Assembly: GCA_008933805.1 (NCBI GenBank)
Contig: WBUH01000001.1
Span: 62,001 to 126,000, forward strand
Source of the DNA: Bacteroidota bacterium
GTDB taxonomy: Bacteria; Bacteroidota; Bacteroidia; UBA8524
DNA length: 64,000 nt
Reading direction: 5' to 3'
Position 1 is the first letter of the stretch, and every line of letters starts with the position of its first letter. Positions 36,018 through 46,282 of this stretch are shown here, piece after piece. Below the pieces are notes generated by a model. It saw only the letters and a program-made list of their open reading frames with translations, did not search any database and was not told the DNA's origin. Position numbers and translations under genes: made by a program.

Positions 36018-38942
36018 ATGGGGAGCCTTATCAAAAAGTATTGCATTGCGGTGTTGATTACGGTATTGGTTCAAACAAACGCATTTACACAAAACTTAGC
36101 ACATACTGTTTACACGTTTGAGGATGGTATGCCATATACAAATACCTATTGTGTTGAGCAGGATACGCTGGGATATATATGGGCAATTACTGATTACGGG
36201 CTTAGCAGATATAACGGGGAAACATTTACAAATTTTAACCTTTCGAATGGTTTTCCCGACCGTGGAGGCTTTCATATTTATAAAGACCGGAAGAATGTTT
36301 TGTGGTTTCTACCGTTTAACGGTAAGGTGTGTTATTACAACGGGAAAACCTTTGTGGTACCAAAGTTTATTGATACGGAGAAGTTTGAGCCGGTATCATG
36401 GGTGACTGAAGATTCCCAAGGCAATATGTGCTTTCTTACCAGACAAGGAACCATTATTGTTCAATACCCCAACGGAAGCACAAAAAGTTACTCAGTACCC
36501 AGCGGCAATTCTTTTTGCTTTATTGAGCAAACTCCGGGTACTTTCTTGATTTTGTTAGATGATAGAATGATGTGGCTGGATACAAAAATAGGAAGCAGCG
36601 GATATATAAAAGAATTTACCAATAATGCTTGGCAGGCGTATTATCCCCGTATGACAATGCTGCGAAACGGCAGGTTATTGCTTACTACATCAAATGGTGT
36701 TTTTGAAGTGCTGAAAAACAGGAACATTAAACAATTGATAAGCGCAAATGAAAACTACGGGGGTAATAATGAGATATATAATATATATGAAGAGAGCAAC
36801 GGTGATGTGTGGATGCCTACGAAAAAAGGGTTGGTGAAGTATGATAAGAACCTGAATGTGAAAACGAGCAAAATGTTTTTTGCTAATCAGCACGTTTATA
36901 CGATAAAAAGGGACAAAGAAGATAATATATGGATGGCTACACCGTGGGGATTGGTAAAAGTGTTTTCAGAGGGAGCAAGATATATTAACAAGATCAATTA
37001 TCCGGCTAGTGATAACATAGTGAGAGCGGTTGATGACGGAGAAGGTGGGATTTGGGCAATAAATCTTGAGGGTATTGTTTACAGATATACTAAGAGTGGT
37101 GGGGTGGAAGAATTTAAAGACCATGCTAACGGAGTTTCGGATGCATTTTTCTTTAAAAAATTAGATGTAAACGAAATTTTGATAAACAGTTCCAGAAAAA
37201 CAGTGGTATTTAATACCAAAAACAAAACGGCAAAACAGGAACTCCCGGTTACAAACATTGTTTTTTTGCTTAAACATAATGATACGACATTTTATATTGA
37301 TTTGGAGGGTGTAGGATATTTTGAAGGCAGTAAGAAAAAAAGGATAACGGATTCTGCCGACGGTTGGAGTATCACATATTTTCCAAGAGTTTTTGAGAGA
37401 GACCGGGACAGAAATGTTTGGATTGGCTTTGAAAAGCACGGGTTAATGAAGTTAACGCCCGACGGGGTAATGATAAAAATGAGGGATAAATATCCCGTAT
37501 GCGGGATTGGCGTGTCTAGTCTTCATGTGTGCAAAAATGGAGCAGTGTTGGTAGCAACATCATCCAACATATTATATTGTTTATACAATGGACAGTTGCA
37601 ACAGTATTTGCTGGGTGAGCCATCGGATAATCGTATCAGGGGGATTACGGTAAAGGGCGATTCAGTCTTATGGGCCGCAACCAGCAACGGAGCTTATAAA
37701 TTCAGCATATCAGAGAAAGGAGTATTGCATAAAATATTTCATTACACCGTTAATAATTCGCTGATTTCAAACGATGTGAATGATGTTGTTGATAATGGTG
37801 AGCGGGTATATTTTGCCACAAGAAGGGGTATTTCGGTTATTTATCAATCATTGTATAAATTAAAAGAAATAAACCCTGTAGTACTGATAGATAAATTTGC
37901 AGTAGGGGATATAACCGGCTCCTTTGAGTCGGGAAAAATTATTGAAGTTGGATATAAAAATAATTTTTTCAGTATCAATACAGAAACAAGTACTTACAGT
38001 TGGGGAAAAGTAAGGTACAAATACAAACTTGAACCGCTGGATACAGCGTGGGAATACTCGTTGTCAAACAATATTAAATATTCATCATTACCGCCCGGTA
38101 AATATGTGTTTAGAATAAAAGCGGCAAGCATATTTGGTAACGAAAGTATACACGAGCGGCAAATAGTGTTTTATATTAAAAAACCATACTGGCAAACTGT
38201 TTGGTTTTGGGTATTGGTTGTAGCGGCGGTTTCAGCAATGGTGTATGCAGGGGTAAGATACCGGCTTAATGCAGTGCGGCGCGAGGCAAGTTTGCAAAAG
38301 GGATTGGTTGAGGCCCAGCTAAAAGCATTGCGTTTACAAATGAATCCTCATTTTATTTTTAATACCCTGCAATCTATTCAGGATTTTATTATTACTAAAC
38401 AAAACAAACTAGCGGTTATATATCTTTCTAAGTTTTCGAAACTGATTCGCAGCGCATTAGACTACAGTAAACAAAATTTTATTACCCTGCAAGAAGATGC
38501 GGATATGCTTAATTTATATGTGGAGCTGGAGAAGGCAAGGTTTGACGGCAAACTTGAGTTTGAGAGGCAAATTGATAACGGCATTGATGCCGAGCGTGTG
38601 CTTATACCACCGATGATGATACAACCGTTTATAGAGAATGCGATAAAACATGGGATAGGCCCGAGAGGGGAGGGGAAAATAAAGTTTATTGTAACAAAAT
38701 CATCAACGCACTTGCATATTGAAGTGACGGATAACGGAGTAGGTCGTATGGCAGCGTATAAAACAAGCCAATTGAAAGCTAAGCATAAATCAACAGGCAT
38801 AAATCACACTATTGATCGTTTAGAAATGCTGTTTGCCAATTATGGGTTAAACGGGGCAAATGTGCAAATAAATGATTTATTTGATAACCAATCACCGGCG
38901 GGTACGCAAGTACTAATTAAAATTCCTTATGCAAACGGATAA
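36018..38942 (+). CDS. LytS-type sensor histidine kinase with beta-propeller sensor
   Basis: A 974-residue sensor. The signal peptide ends near NAFTQ, and the periplasmic two-component-regulator propeller occupies about 22-640 (repeated D-x-x-G-x-I/L-W motifs such as DTLGYIWAITDYGLSRYNG). A Y_Y_Y domain follows (about 655-735), then one membrane helix (TVWFWVLVVAAVSAMVYAGV), and a His_kinase/HATPase pair with phospho-acceptor His in LQMNPHFIFNTLQS and N-box FIENAIKHG. The signal is unknown. The frame is open 39 codons further upstream, but the Met at 36018 precedes a clean signal peptide. It overlaps the response-regulator gene by 14 bases. Confidence 0.9.
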   Translation: MGSLIKKYCIAVLITVLVQTNAFTQNLAHTVYTFEDGMPYTNTYCVEQDTLGYIWAITDYGLSRYNGETFTNFNLSNGFPDRGGFHIYKDRKNVLWFLPFNGKVCYYNGKTFVVPKFIDTEKFEPVSWVTEDSQGNMCFLTRQGTIIVQYPNGSTKSYSVPSGNSFCFIEQTPGTFLILLDDRMMWLDTKIGSSGYIKEFTNNAWQAYYPRMTMLRNGRLLLTTSNGVFEVLKNRNIKQLISANENYGGNNEIYNIYEESNGDVWMPTKKGLVKYDKNLNVKTSKMFFANQHVYTIKRDKEDNIWMATPWGLVKVFSEGARYINKINYPASDNIVRAVDDGEGGIWAINLEGIVYRYTKSGGVEEFKDHANGVSDAFFFKKLDVNEILINSSRKTVVFNTKNKTAKQELPVTNIVFLLKHNDTTFYIDLEGVGYFEGSKKKRITDSADGWSITYFPRVFERDRDRNVWIGFEKHGLMKLTPDGVMIKMRDKYPVCGIGVSSLHVCKNGAVLVATSSNILYCLYNGQLQQYLLGEPSDNRIRGITVKGDSVLWAATSNGAYKFSISEKGVLHKIFHYTVNNSLISNDVNDVVDNGERVYFATRRGISVIYQSLYKLKEINPVVLIDKFAVGDITGSFESGKIIEVGYKNNFFSINTETSTYSWGKVRYKYKLEPLDTAWEYSLSNNIKYSSLPPGKYVFRIKAASIFGNESIHERQIVFYIKKPYWQTVWFWVLVVAAVSAMVYAGVRYRLNAVRREASLQKGLVEAQLKALRLQMNPHFIFNTLQSIQDFIITKQNKLAVIYLSKFSKLIRSALDYSKQNFITLQEDADMLNLYVELEKARFDGKLEFERQIDNGIDAERVLIPPMMIQPFIENAIKHGIGPRGEGKIKFIVTKSSTHLHIEVTDNGVGRMAAYKTSQLKAKHKSTGINHTIDRLEMLFANYGLNGANVQINDLFDNQSPAGTQVLIKIPYANG

Positions 38943-39687
38943 TATACGTGTAGTTATTGTTGAAGACCAATTGAGTACCCGTGAAAGCCTCAAATATATG
39001 TTGGAGGATATGGGTAAGCATATAGAGATTGTGGGCGAAGCCGGAAGCGTAGCCCGGGCTTATGAGCTGATTGTGAAAACCGAACCGCAATTGGTTTTTT
39101 TGGATGTGGAGCTTACTGATGACAACTCCTTCAGCTTGCTTGAAAAATTTGAAAAACCCGCTTTTAATACGGTGTTTATTACCGCACACGATGAGTATGC
39201 AATACGGGCAATTAAATTTTCAGCATTAGATTATTTGCTAAAACCTATTGATCCTACCGATTTGGAAGGGGCTGTAAACAGGTATTTGGAAAAAACGGAC
39301 GGGTATACAAAAAAGCGTCTTGAAGTGCTGATACACAATACAAATACGGATAATAAAACCAATCAGAAAATAGCTTTACCGTCGGCAAGAGAGATATACT
39401 TTGCAACGCTTTCAGAGATTATCAAGCTGGAGGGGGAGAAAAACTATACCACATTTTACCTGAACAACGGCAAAAAGGTAACCGTGAGCAGAACCTTAAA
39501 AGAGTACGAAGAGTTGTTAGAAGATTTTGGTTTTTTCAGGGTGCATCAATCCCACATTGTAAACCTCTCACGCATCAGTAAGTACTTAAAAGGCAAAGGA
39601 GGCTATGCCGTAATGGACGATGGAAGCAAGGTTGAAATATCAGTGCGTCGCAGGGACGATTTTTTGAGAAATCTGCAAATAGGCTAA
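38929..39687 (+). CDS. LytTR-family response regulator
   Basis: A 252-residue regulator with a receiver domain (Asp13, phospho-acceptor Asp59 in LVFLDVEL, conserved Lys in YLLKPID) and a C-terminal LytTR DNA-binding domain (about 150-250: LEGEKNYTTFYL, FFRVHQSHIVNLSRI). It is the evident partner of the overlapping LytS-type kinase. The secreted beta-helix gene immediately downstream is a possible target, though no LytTR box was recognised. Confidence 0.95.
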   Translation: MQTDNIRVVIVEDQLSTRESLKYMLEDMGKHIEIVGEAGSVARAYELIVKTEPQLVFLDVELTDDNSFSLLEKFEKPAFNTVFITAHDEYAIRAIKFSALDYLLKPIDPTDLEGAVNRYLEKTDGYTKKRLEVLIHNTNTDNKTNQKIALPSAREIYFATLSEIIKLEGEKNYTTFYLNNGKKVTVSRTLKEYEELLEDFGFFRVHQSHIVNLSRISKYLKGKGGYAVMDDGSKVEISVRRRDDFLRNLQIG

Positions 39688-39820
39688 AAACGGTTGTTCA
39701 AAAACTGGGCACAACTGTCACCCAAAACCGTACGCTTGTTCCTTTCAGGTTTTTTAAATTAATGTAATGTGAAAACTTAGCCGTGTACTAAACCAAACAC
39801 ATTACCTAATTTTTTAATCT

Positions 39821-42800
39821 ATGAATGCACTGTCAGTAATTAAGCAGCGTTTATTTTCCACGTTTTTACTCTTATTTCTATTATTTGCAAAAGGGTCTGT
39901 TTTTGGGCAACAAAACCCTGAAGCATTTCTATGGGCACAAACTCCCACCAGTGCACCCAATACCGATTGGGGAAGCAGTATTGCCCAAGAATGGGGTTCA
40001 TCTAACTTTTATGCAGCGGGTTTTTTTACCGGTACGATAACTTTTGGCGCTACCACCCTTACCAGTGCGGGCGATGAAGATATTTACCTGGTTAAATATG
40101 CCTGCGATGGTTCGGTATTGTGGGCCAATTCAATCGGTGGGTCATTAAAAGACAACACCGACTTAAACAAGGTGGCTATATCCACGTCGGGCGGTGGTGT
40201 TTATATCACCGGTTCAGTAAACAGCAATGTGGGCGTAACCTTTGGCGGAAAATCAGGCACATCAATATCTATTCCTGCCAATATTGGGCAAGGCAACGAT
40301 ATTTTTCTTGCACATTACAATCCTAATGGTAACCTGTATTGGGCAAAAACATACGGCAGCGGTGGCGAATGCCAAGAAACCGGAACAGCAGTGTATGGAA
40401 TTGCAACAGGAGGGGCTGTGGTTACAGGCCGTTTTTGCGGTACCACTGTTTTTGGTTTTAATGCATCCCAAGGTACGCCCGGGGCTCTCCCTATTTCAAT
40501 AAGCAGTAACGGAGGTTACGATGCCTTTGTGATGTATACCCATAGTTCAGTATCAGGAGCGTATTTTAATACTGCTTGGGTATCAAAAATAGGCGGCACT
40601 CAAAACGACATGGGGCTTGATATAGCTTGTCGTGAAGGTAGCCAAAATGCTGATATTTATGTCTCAGGTCAATATGCACAAGGCGGGGGTAATGCTATTG
40701 CATATCAGCCTTATAGAGGCGTTGGTTCTCCTGTTCCCTACACTACAATGCTTACTAATTTTGGAGGTAGTGCCGCCTATGTAGGCCGAATTAATTCAAA
40801 CATGCAAGCAGCTACGTTTTCATGGTCATGGGTAAATGAAATGATTGTTGTAAATTCAGTAGGTGTTAGCGGGATAAATGCTTATATCGATTTTGATTAT
40901 TTTGACTACAAATTATACGTAGCCGGAAACTTTGATTATCAAGTGAGCATTACTGATAATGCATCTGCTACAGCATCGGTATCACCTTCTGCAATAGGTA
41001 ATAATGATGTTTACACCACAGCATATACTCCAACGGGACTCTTCCAGTGGTCGCCTACCCGAGTTGTTAAGCTAACCAATACTACCGGATCACAAGAAAA
41101 AGTAACCTCAGTTCGCCATGATTTTAAAAGCGGAGGTACAACCTATAAAATCGGAGGCTCTTTTACAGGTACTACTACTTTTAACGGTACTACCCCATTA
41201 TCGGCAACCAGTGCCGGTGGTACAGATATTTACATATCGCGGGTGAGCGAAAGCAACGGTAATCTGCAAGGGTTATGGCGTGCGGGAAAAACGGGTAATG
41301 AAACTGTTGGGGGCATGGATAACCATATAGGTTTAAACAGCACTTTTGTTACCGGTAAGTTTGAGAACAGTACACAAATAGGTTTAACCAGCTTGAGCGG
41401 TTCATCCGAAGAGAGCTATATTACCTACATGACGCCTGATTACTTACGTATTGTAAATACAGGCGGTCCTAACGTGCCAGCTGCCAGCTTAAGTGTTGAC
41501 CCTTCAGTTGTATCATTATATAGCGGTTATAGCTGGTACTTAAACGGAGTGCCTTTGCTTGTTGGTGGTACAACGTATGTGCCTACCGTAAAAGGGTTGT
41601 ATCATGTTGAGGGATATGATGTAAACTGCCCATCACGTCGCTACGTCTCAAATGCAATTTTTGTGGGCGAAGATTGTACCCAAGGGTATAAAATGAATTA
41701 CCCCCGCAACAATAAATTCTACGGGTCAACTGTAATCAATGGTGTGAACGAAATTTTTGAAGGTGAGATACGGGTAATGTCTGGAGCGATGCTTACCATT
41801 AGAAACTCAAATATACTGATGCGCCCTTGTTCAAAAATTGTGGTTGAACCCGGTGCCCGTTTAAACATTGAGCATTCAACATTGTTTAGCTGCCAGCAAT
41901 GGAAAGGTATAGAAGTGATGCGCGATGGTATGATAGTTACCTCACTTACTTCAGTAATTAAAGATGCTGTGGTAGCCATATATGCTAATGATGCTACAGT
42001 AAGGGTGGATGAAACATCTTTCACTAACAACAAGGTGAGCATAGCTCTTACAAACTTTACTTCCCCCGGGGCGTTGATCCAGAACAGCAGTTTTAGTAAT
42101 ATGTATGTGGCAAAGCCATACTGTGCACTTACCGAGGTCGATGCTGCGTTTAACTATCAAGCCTCTAATCATTATATCGACATACATAACAATTCAGCCG
42201 CTGATGGTATTTTTAGAAACACTTTCACAGGGGTTGCTAATTCTTTTGCCGGAATTGAAAACATGAGGAGTATTCATATCGATGAGGCCCTAAATACCTA
42301 CATTGATGCTAACACTTTTAGCGGTTGGATGGGTACAGGTATTAATATAACCAATGGCGCAGGCTATATACAAGTAGTAAACGCTAATAATTTTACAGGT
42401 TACGAGATAGGTATTGCAATAGGGGTATATGAAAGTAACCATATCGAAATTACCGATTTCAACACCTTTACCAGTATGGGTAATAGAGCGATTGAAGTTA
42501 AAAACAGTTTCAAAGTAACCATAGCTAAGGGTAATGAGTTTAACTCAGTAAGGGGTATTTTATTAGAAAAAACGTTGCCATATTTTGTGTGGAATAACAT
42601 ATTCAACTCATGCTCATACGGTGTTGAATCGTACATTGATGATTTTGCTCCCGCTTACCAAACATACCCTCCTCCATGTGTAATTTCTGAAAACCTGTTT
42701 GCAAGCAATACCTATGGTGTAATTGTGAGCCCTAAAATGAATCCGTTCATTTGTCCATCTCCCGCACAAAACGATATGTTACCAGGCAACACCTATCAGT

Positions 42801-43387
42801 CTGTATTAGTGTCGTGCAATACATTTGATAACAACATATATGGTTTCACAACCACCGGGTTGGTAATAGACCACTACATGGGTCAAGACCCTGCGAACAT
42901 ATTTGCACCCGGAGGAGCAAGCGAGTGGGATATTTTGGTTGATGCTTACATGGTTTACTTTTACTCTTCTACAATGCCTAATACAAGCACGCTTAATAAT
43001 CCTACAATCTTAAATGGTGCTGTTGTTAATAGCGGGACTGTATCAAGTAGCTTATCACTTATATACAGCCCCTCACAATACGGCGATTGTAGCTATGACC
43101 CAACCAGCAGCTACCCCGATTCTAAAGCTTCGTCAGTTAAAGAAAACAACCTAAAATATACTGCGTATCCTAACCCTGCCAACGATGTGTTGAACATTGA
43201 GGGAGTGCAAGGTGCAGTTACTTACACGGTTATTGATATTAACGGTCGTCAGGTTTCAGCAGGAACGTTACAAGCAGGTGCAGCCTTTATCAATGTTTCA
43301 AATATGGCCGAAGGAGTTTACATGGTTAAACTACTGGATGAAAGCGGTCATTTGTCGGTATTTAAATTTATGAAGACAAATCAATAA
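39821..43387 (+). CDS. Large type IX-secreted surface protein with beta-helix region
   Basis: An 1188-residue protein with a signal peptide ending at SVFGQ. The first half (about 30-550) has SBBP-like blade repeats of the form DIYLVKYACDGSVLWANSIGG and DIFLAHYNPNGNLYWAKTYG. The middle (about 625-1000) is a right-handed parallel beta-helix (many N-x-F/I turns such as IDANTFSGW). The last 75 residues form a type A sorting domain (YPNPANDVLNIEG to FKFMK) that targets the protein to the type IX secretion system. It is probably on the surface or released. Binding or carbohydrate-acting function is unknown. Confidence 0.88.
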   Translation: MNALSVIKQRLFSTFLLLFLLFAKGSVFGQQNPEAFLWAQTPTSAPNTDWGSSIAQEWGSSNFYAAGFFTGTITFGATTLTSAGDEDIYLVKYACDGSVLWANSIGGSLKDNTDLNKVAISTSGGGVYITGSVNSNVGVTFGGKSGTSISIPANIGQGNDIFLAHYNPNGNLYWAKTYGSGGECQETGTAVYGIATGGAVVTGRFCGTTVFGFNASQGTPGALPISISSNGGYDAFVMYTHSSVSGAYFNTAWVSKIGGTQNDMGLDIACREGSQNADIYVSGQYAQGGGNAIAYQPYRGVGSPVPYTTMLTNFGGSAAYVGRINSNMQAATFSWSWVNEMIVVNSVGVSGINAYIDFDYFDYKLYVAGNFDYQVSITDNASATASVSPSAIGNNDVYTTAYTPTGLFQWSPTRVVKLTNTTGSQEKVTSVRHDFKSGGTTYKIGGSFTGTTTFNGTTPLSATSAGGTDIYISRVSESNGNLQGLWRAGKTGNETVGGMDNHIGLNSTFVTGKFENSTQIGLTSLSGSSEESYITYMTPDYLRIVNTGGPNVPAASLSVDPSVVSLYSGYSWYLNGVPLLVGGTTYVPTVKGLYHVEGYDVNCPSRRYVSNAIFVGEDCTQGYKMNYPRNNKFYGSTVINGVNEIFEGEIRVMSGAMLTIRNSNILMRPCSKIVVEPGARLNIEHSTLFSCQQWKGIEVMRDGMIVTSLTSVIKDAVVAIYANDATVRVDETSFTNNKVSIALTNFTSPGALIQNSSFSNMYVAKPYCALTEVDAAFNYQASNHYIDIHNNSAADGIFRNTFTGVANSFAGIENMRSIHIDEALNTYIDANTFSGWMGTGINITNGAGYIQVVNANNFTGYEIGIAIGVYESNHIEITDFNTFTSMGNRAIEVKNSFKVTIAKGNEFNSVRGILLEKTLPYFVWNNIFNSCSYGVESYIDDFAPAYQTYPPPCVISENLFASNTYGVIVSPKMNPFICPSPAQNDMLPGNTYQSVLVSCNTFDNNIYGFTTTGLVIDHYMGQDPANIFAPGGASEWDILVDAYMVYFYSSTMPNTSTLNNPTILNGAVVNSGTVSSSLSLIYSPSQYGDCSYDPTSSYPDSKASSVKENNLKYTAYPNPANDVLNIEGVQGAVTYTVIDINGRQVSAGTLQAGAAFINVSNMAEGVYMVKLLDESGHLSVFKFMKTNQ

Positions 43388-43408
43388 TAGTTCTTCGCTA
43401 TTTCTTTC

Positions 43409-43440
43409 AAAACCCGCCCGTTGAGGCGGGTTTTGTTTTT
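43409..43440 (+). terminator. Terminator after the type IX cargo gene
   Basis: The stem AAAACCCGCC / GGCGGGTTTT with a 6-base loop runs into a T-rich tail. Confidence 0.9.
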
Positions 43441-43559
43441 TACTTTGGATGGGATTGATAATGATTGTTTAATGCCTTGTAGTTAATAATTTGTCTAAAT
43501 TACCCATAGCTATACTTTGCTTTCTATATATTCGTTGTTTTGATGAATTTAGGAGAACT

Positions 43560-44912
43560 ATGAACAAAAAAACTATACTATATATTGTTGTTGCTTTGCT
43601 GGTTGCATTAGCTGTTTGGTGGCTGTTTTTCTCAGGTAACGAAGGCCCCGAGTCTAATGTTACTGCCAAAGTTACCAAGGGGCGTTTTGATGTGGTGATA
43701 ACCGTTACGGGTGAATTGCGAGCAAAAACGCAAACCGATATTACCGCCCCCACAGGGCTGCGTAATGCCGGTATTTACCAGATAAAAATTAACGACATTA
43801 TCGCTGAAGGTTCCGTGGTGCAACCCGGTGATTATGTGGCTTCGCTGGATAGAACTGAGGTAATGAGCAAGCTGAATGAAGAATTGCTGAACGTTCAGAA
43901 AAAGGAATCAGAGTATAATCAAACCCAGTTGGATACAGCCATATCGCTGCGTGAAGCCCGCGATGAACTGGTGAATTATGATTATGAGTTGAAGCAGAAA
44001 AAGCTGGAGTTGGAGCAATCTGAATACGAAGCCCCCGCTATTAAACAGCAAGTACAAATCTCTTACGAAAAGGCTGAACGGGCTTTAAATCAAAAGAAGG
44101 ATACGTATAAAAATAAAGTGGCACAGGCAAAGGCTAAGATGAGCATTGTATCATCAGACCTTACCAAAGCCCAAAATAAACTGAAAGTATTTCAGGATTT
44201 GCTATCAGAGCTAACCGTTACAGCCCCCAAAGGCGGTATGATTATTTATGCCAAAGAGTGGAACGGGCGTAAAAGGGTAGTGGGTAGTACTATAAATGTA
44301 TGGGACCCAGAAGTAGCCAACCTGCCCGATTTAAGGGAAATGGAAGTAGTATCGTATGTGAACGAGGTAGACATACAAAAAGTAAAAACAGGTCAAAAGG
44401 TAGAAATAGGTTTGGATGCCGACCCTTCAAAGAAATTGGAAGGGAAGGTAAAAGCAGTAGCCAGTATTGGTGAGCAACGTCCCAACCAAAACAGCAAAGT
44501 GTTTGAAGTGGTGATTGATGTACTATCAAAAGACAGCACGTTGCGCCCCTCAATGACTACCAGTTGCAACATACAATACAGTGGCTTTGATAATGTACTT
44601 ACCGTTCCCGTTGAGGCGGTGAATGTATCGGGTAATAAATCGTTTGTGTTTAAAAAAGACGGTTCAAGTGTGGTGCGCCAGCAGGTAATTATTGAGGCTA
44701 CCAACAGCAAAGATGCGTATGTGAAATACGGTCTGGAAGAAGGACAAACAGTGTTTTTGAAAGATATGGCCGATACTGCCAGTATGAAGTGGGCATTGTT
44801 GCACGATAGCCTTACCAGAGTAAAAGTAAACCCTGCTGATACGGCTAAAAAAGATACCTCACCCCCAAAACAAGGTGCCGGCGGGGGAGACTTTATAATT
44901 ATTGAAGACTAA
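43560..44912 (+). CDS. Efflux periplasmic adaptor (MacA/HlyD type)
   Basis: A 450-residue membrane-fusion protein. It has an N-terminal anchor (about 5-24), then a lipoyl-like beta region, a long coiled-coil hairpin (about 105-225, rich in Lys, Glu, Gln), a second lipoyl half (LTVTAPKGGMIIYAKEWNGRKR) and beta-barrel and proximal domains. The upstream-extended frame is rejected because the ATG at 43560 follows AGGAG by four bases, one of the few Shine-Dalgarno-like sites here. The adaptor bridges the permease and the TolC-like channel encoded next. Confidence 0.9.
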   Translation: MNKKTILYIVVALLVALAVWWLFFSGNEGPESNVTAKVTKGRFDVVITVTGELRAKTQTDITAPTGLRNAGIYQIKINDIIAEGSVVQPGDYVASLDRTEVMSKLNEELLNVQKKESEYNQTQLDTAISLREARDELVNYDYELKQKKLELEQSEYEAPAIKQQVQISYEKAERALNQKKDTYKNKVAQAKAKMSIVSSDLTKAQNKLKVFQDLLSELTVTAPKGGMIIYAKEWNGRKRVVGSTINVWDPEVANLPDLREMEVVSYVNEVDIQKVKTGQKVEIGLDADPSKKLEGKVKAVASIGEQRPNQNSKVFEVVIDVLSKDSTLRPSMTTSCNIQYSGFDNVLTVPVEAVNVSGNKSFVFKKDGSSVVRQQVIIEATNSKDAYVKYGLEEGQTVFLKDMADTASMKWALLHDSLTRVKVNPADTAKKDTSPPKQGAGGGDFIIIED

Positions 44913-44929
44913 ACACCGACAGGAGTTAT

Positions 44930-46282
44930 ATGAATTTAAAACGCCTGTTATTCAACTTTCAAATAGGAATAGATGCCATCGGGTACAACCGGTTTAGGGC
45001 ATTGCTTACCTCTTTGGGTATTATTTTCGGGGTAGCGGCAGTAATTGCCATGCTTGCAATAGGCAAGGGTACCGAAAAAGAAATTGCCGAACAGCTAAAA
45101 CAAGTAGGTTCAAACAATATTACCATCAATGCCCTTTGGAAGGAAGAAAAAGAGAAAACCAAAGAAGAAAAGGAGCAAGCCAATGCCAACGAGGGCGACG
45201 AGAAGGTGAAACGTTTTACCCCCGGACTTACGCTTGCTGATGGTGAAAACATTGTGCAAACGTTGAGTGAATACGTAGATTTTTACAGCCCTGAAATAGA
45301 GGTGGAAACCCCTGTGATGCGTGGCGGTAAAAGGTATCAGGGTAAGGTAATCGGGGTAAACAATAACTTTTTTGATGTAGCAGTGCTAAACGTTGGGGAT
45401 GGTCAGTTGTTTTCTGATGTCAATTTCAGTTTGGCTCAACCCGTTTGTATTATTGGTAAATCGTTGCGGGCAAAACTCTTTACTGATGTTGAACCCGTGG
45501 GACAGCAAATAAAATGTGGGGACGTATGGCTAAAAGTAGTGGGTGTATTGGGTGAAAAGAATGTATCAGACCAAACCATTTCATCCTACTCAGTACGTAA
45601 TGCCAACGAAGAAGTATATGTACCTGTTACCACTATGTTGGTACGGTTTAAAAACCGTGCAAAAATTACCCCCGGTGATATGCGCCGGAATATGTGGGAC
45701 GATGACGACGGGGAGAAGAAGCCTGAAAACTACCACCAGATTGATAAGCTGGTGATAAAGGTAAAAAATACCGAGATGATGAAAGAAGTATCAGAAGTGG
45801 TAAAAAAACTACTGATGCGTCGTCACAATCTGGTGGAAGATTTTGAAGTGCAAATACCTGAACTTTTGCTGAAACAACAACAGAAAAACAAACGCCAATT
45901 CAATAATATGCTGGCCTTTATTGCAGGTATATCGCTTATTGTGGGTGGTATAGGTATTATGAATATTATGCTTGCCAGCGTAATGGAGCGGATAAAAGAA
46001 ATTGGCTTGCGGCAATCGTTAGGCGCTACTCGTTTGGATATTTCGATGCAGTTTATCAGCGAGGCAGTAGTGATAAGCATTTCAGGCGGAGTTATCGGAG
46101 TATTACTGGGTGTTGCGTTTTGTTACATTATCGATTCGAGTATGGAGACCAAAACCATTATCACTCCTTTTTCAATCATATTATCATTCACCATTTCTAT
46201 TGTAGTGGGCTTAATTTCGGGCATTGTTCCTGCACGTAGAGCCGCCCGTCAAGACCCTGTAGAATCATTAAGGCATGAATAA
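44930..46282 (+). CDS. MacB/FtsX-type ABC transporter permease without ATPase domain
   Basis: A 450-residue permease with an N-terminal helix (about 20-42), a MacB periplasmic core (about 45-310) that contains a charged Lys/Glu-rich insertion (about 68-95), and three C-terminal helices of the FtsX fold ending ARRAARQDPVESLRHE. E. coli MacB has an N-terminal ATPase domain; it is absent here and no ATPase gene is adjacent, so the nucleotide-binding subunit must be encoded elsewhere. It lies 17 bases after the adaptor and overlaps the TolC-like gene by 8 bases. Confidence 0.9.
   Translation: MNLKRLLFNFQIGIDAIGYNRFRALLTSLGIIFGVAAVIAMLAIGKGTEKEIAEQLKQVGSNNITINALWKEEKEKTKEEKEQANANEGDEKVKRFTPGLTLADGENIVQTLSEYVDFYSPEIEVETPVMRGGKRYQGKVIGVNNNFFDVAVLNVGDGQLFSDVNFSLAQPVCIIGKSLRAKLFTDVEPVGQQIKCGDVWLKVVGVLGEKNVSDQTISSYSVRNANEEVYVPVTTMLVRFKNRAKITPGDMRRNMWDDDDGEKKPENYHQIDKLVIKVKNTEMMKEVSEVVKKLLMRRHNLVEDFEVQIPELLLKQQQKNKRQFNNMLAFIAGISLIVGGIGIMNIMLASVMERIKEIGLRQSLGATRLDISMQFISEAVVISISGGVIGVLLGVAFCYIIDSSMETKTIITPFSIILSFTISIVVGLISGIVPARRAARQDPVESLRHE

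Noticed and set aside
39688-39820. Gap upstream of the type IX cargo gene checked for LytTR binding repeats
   Set aside because: No pair of direct repeats with the spacing expected for LytTR boxes was recognised by eye; a motif search would be needed.
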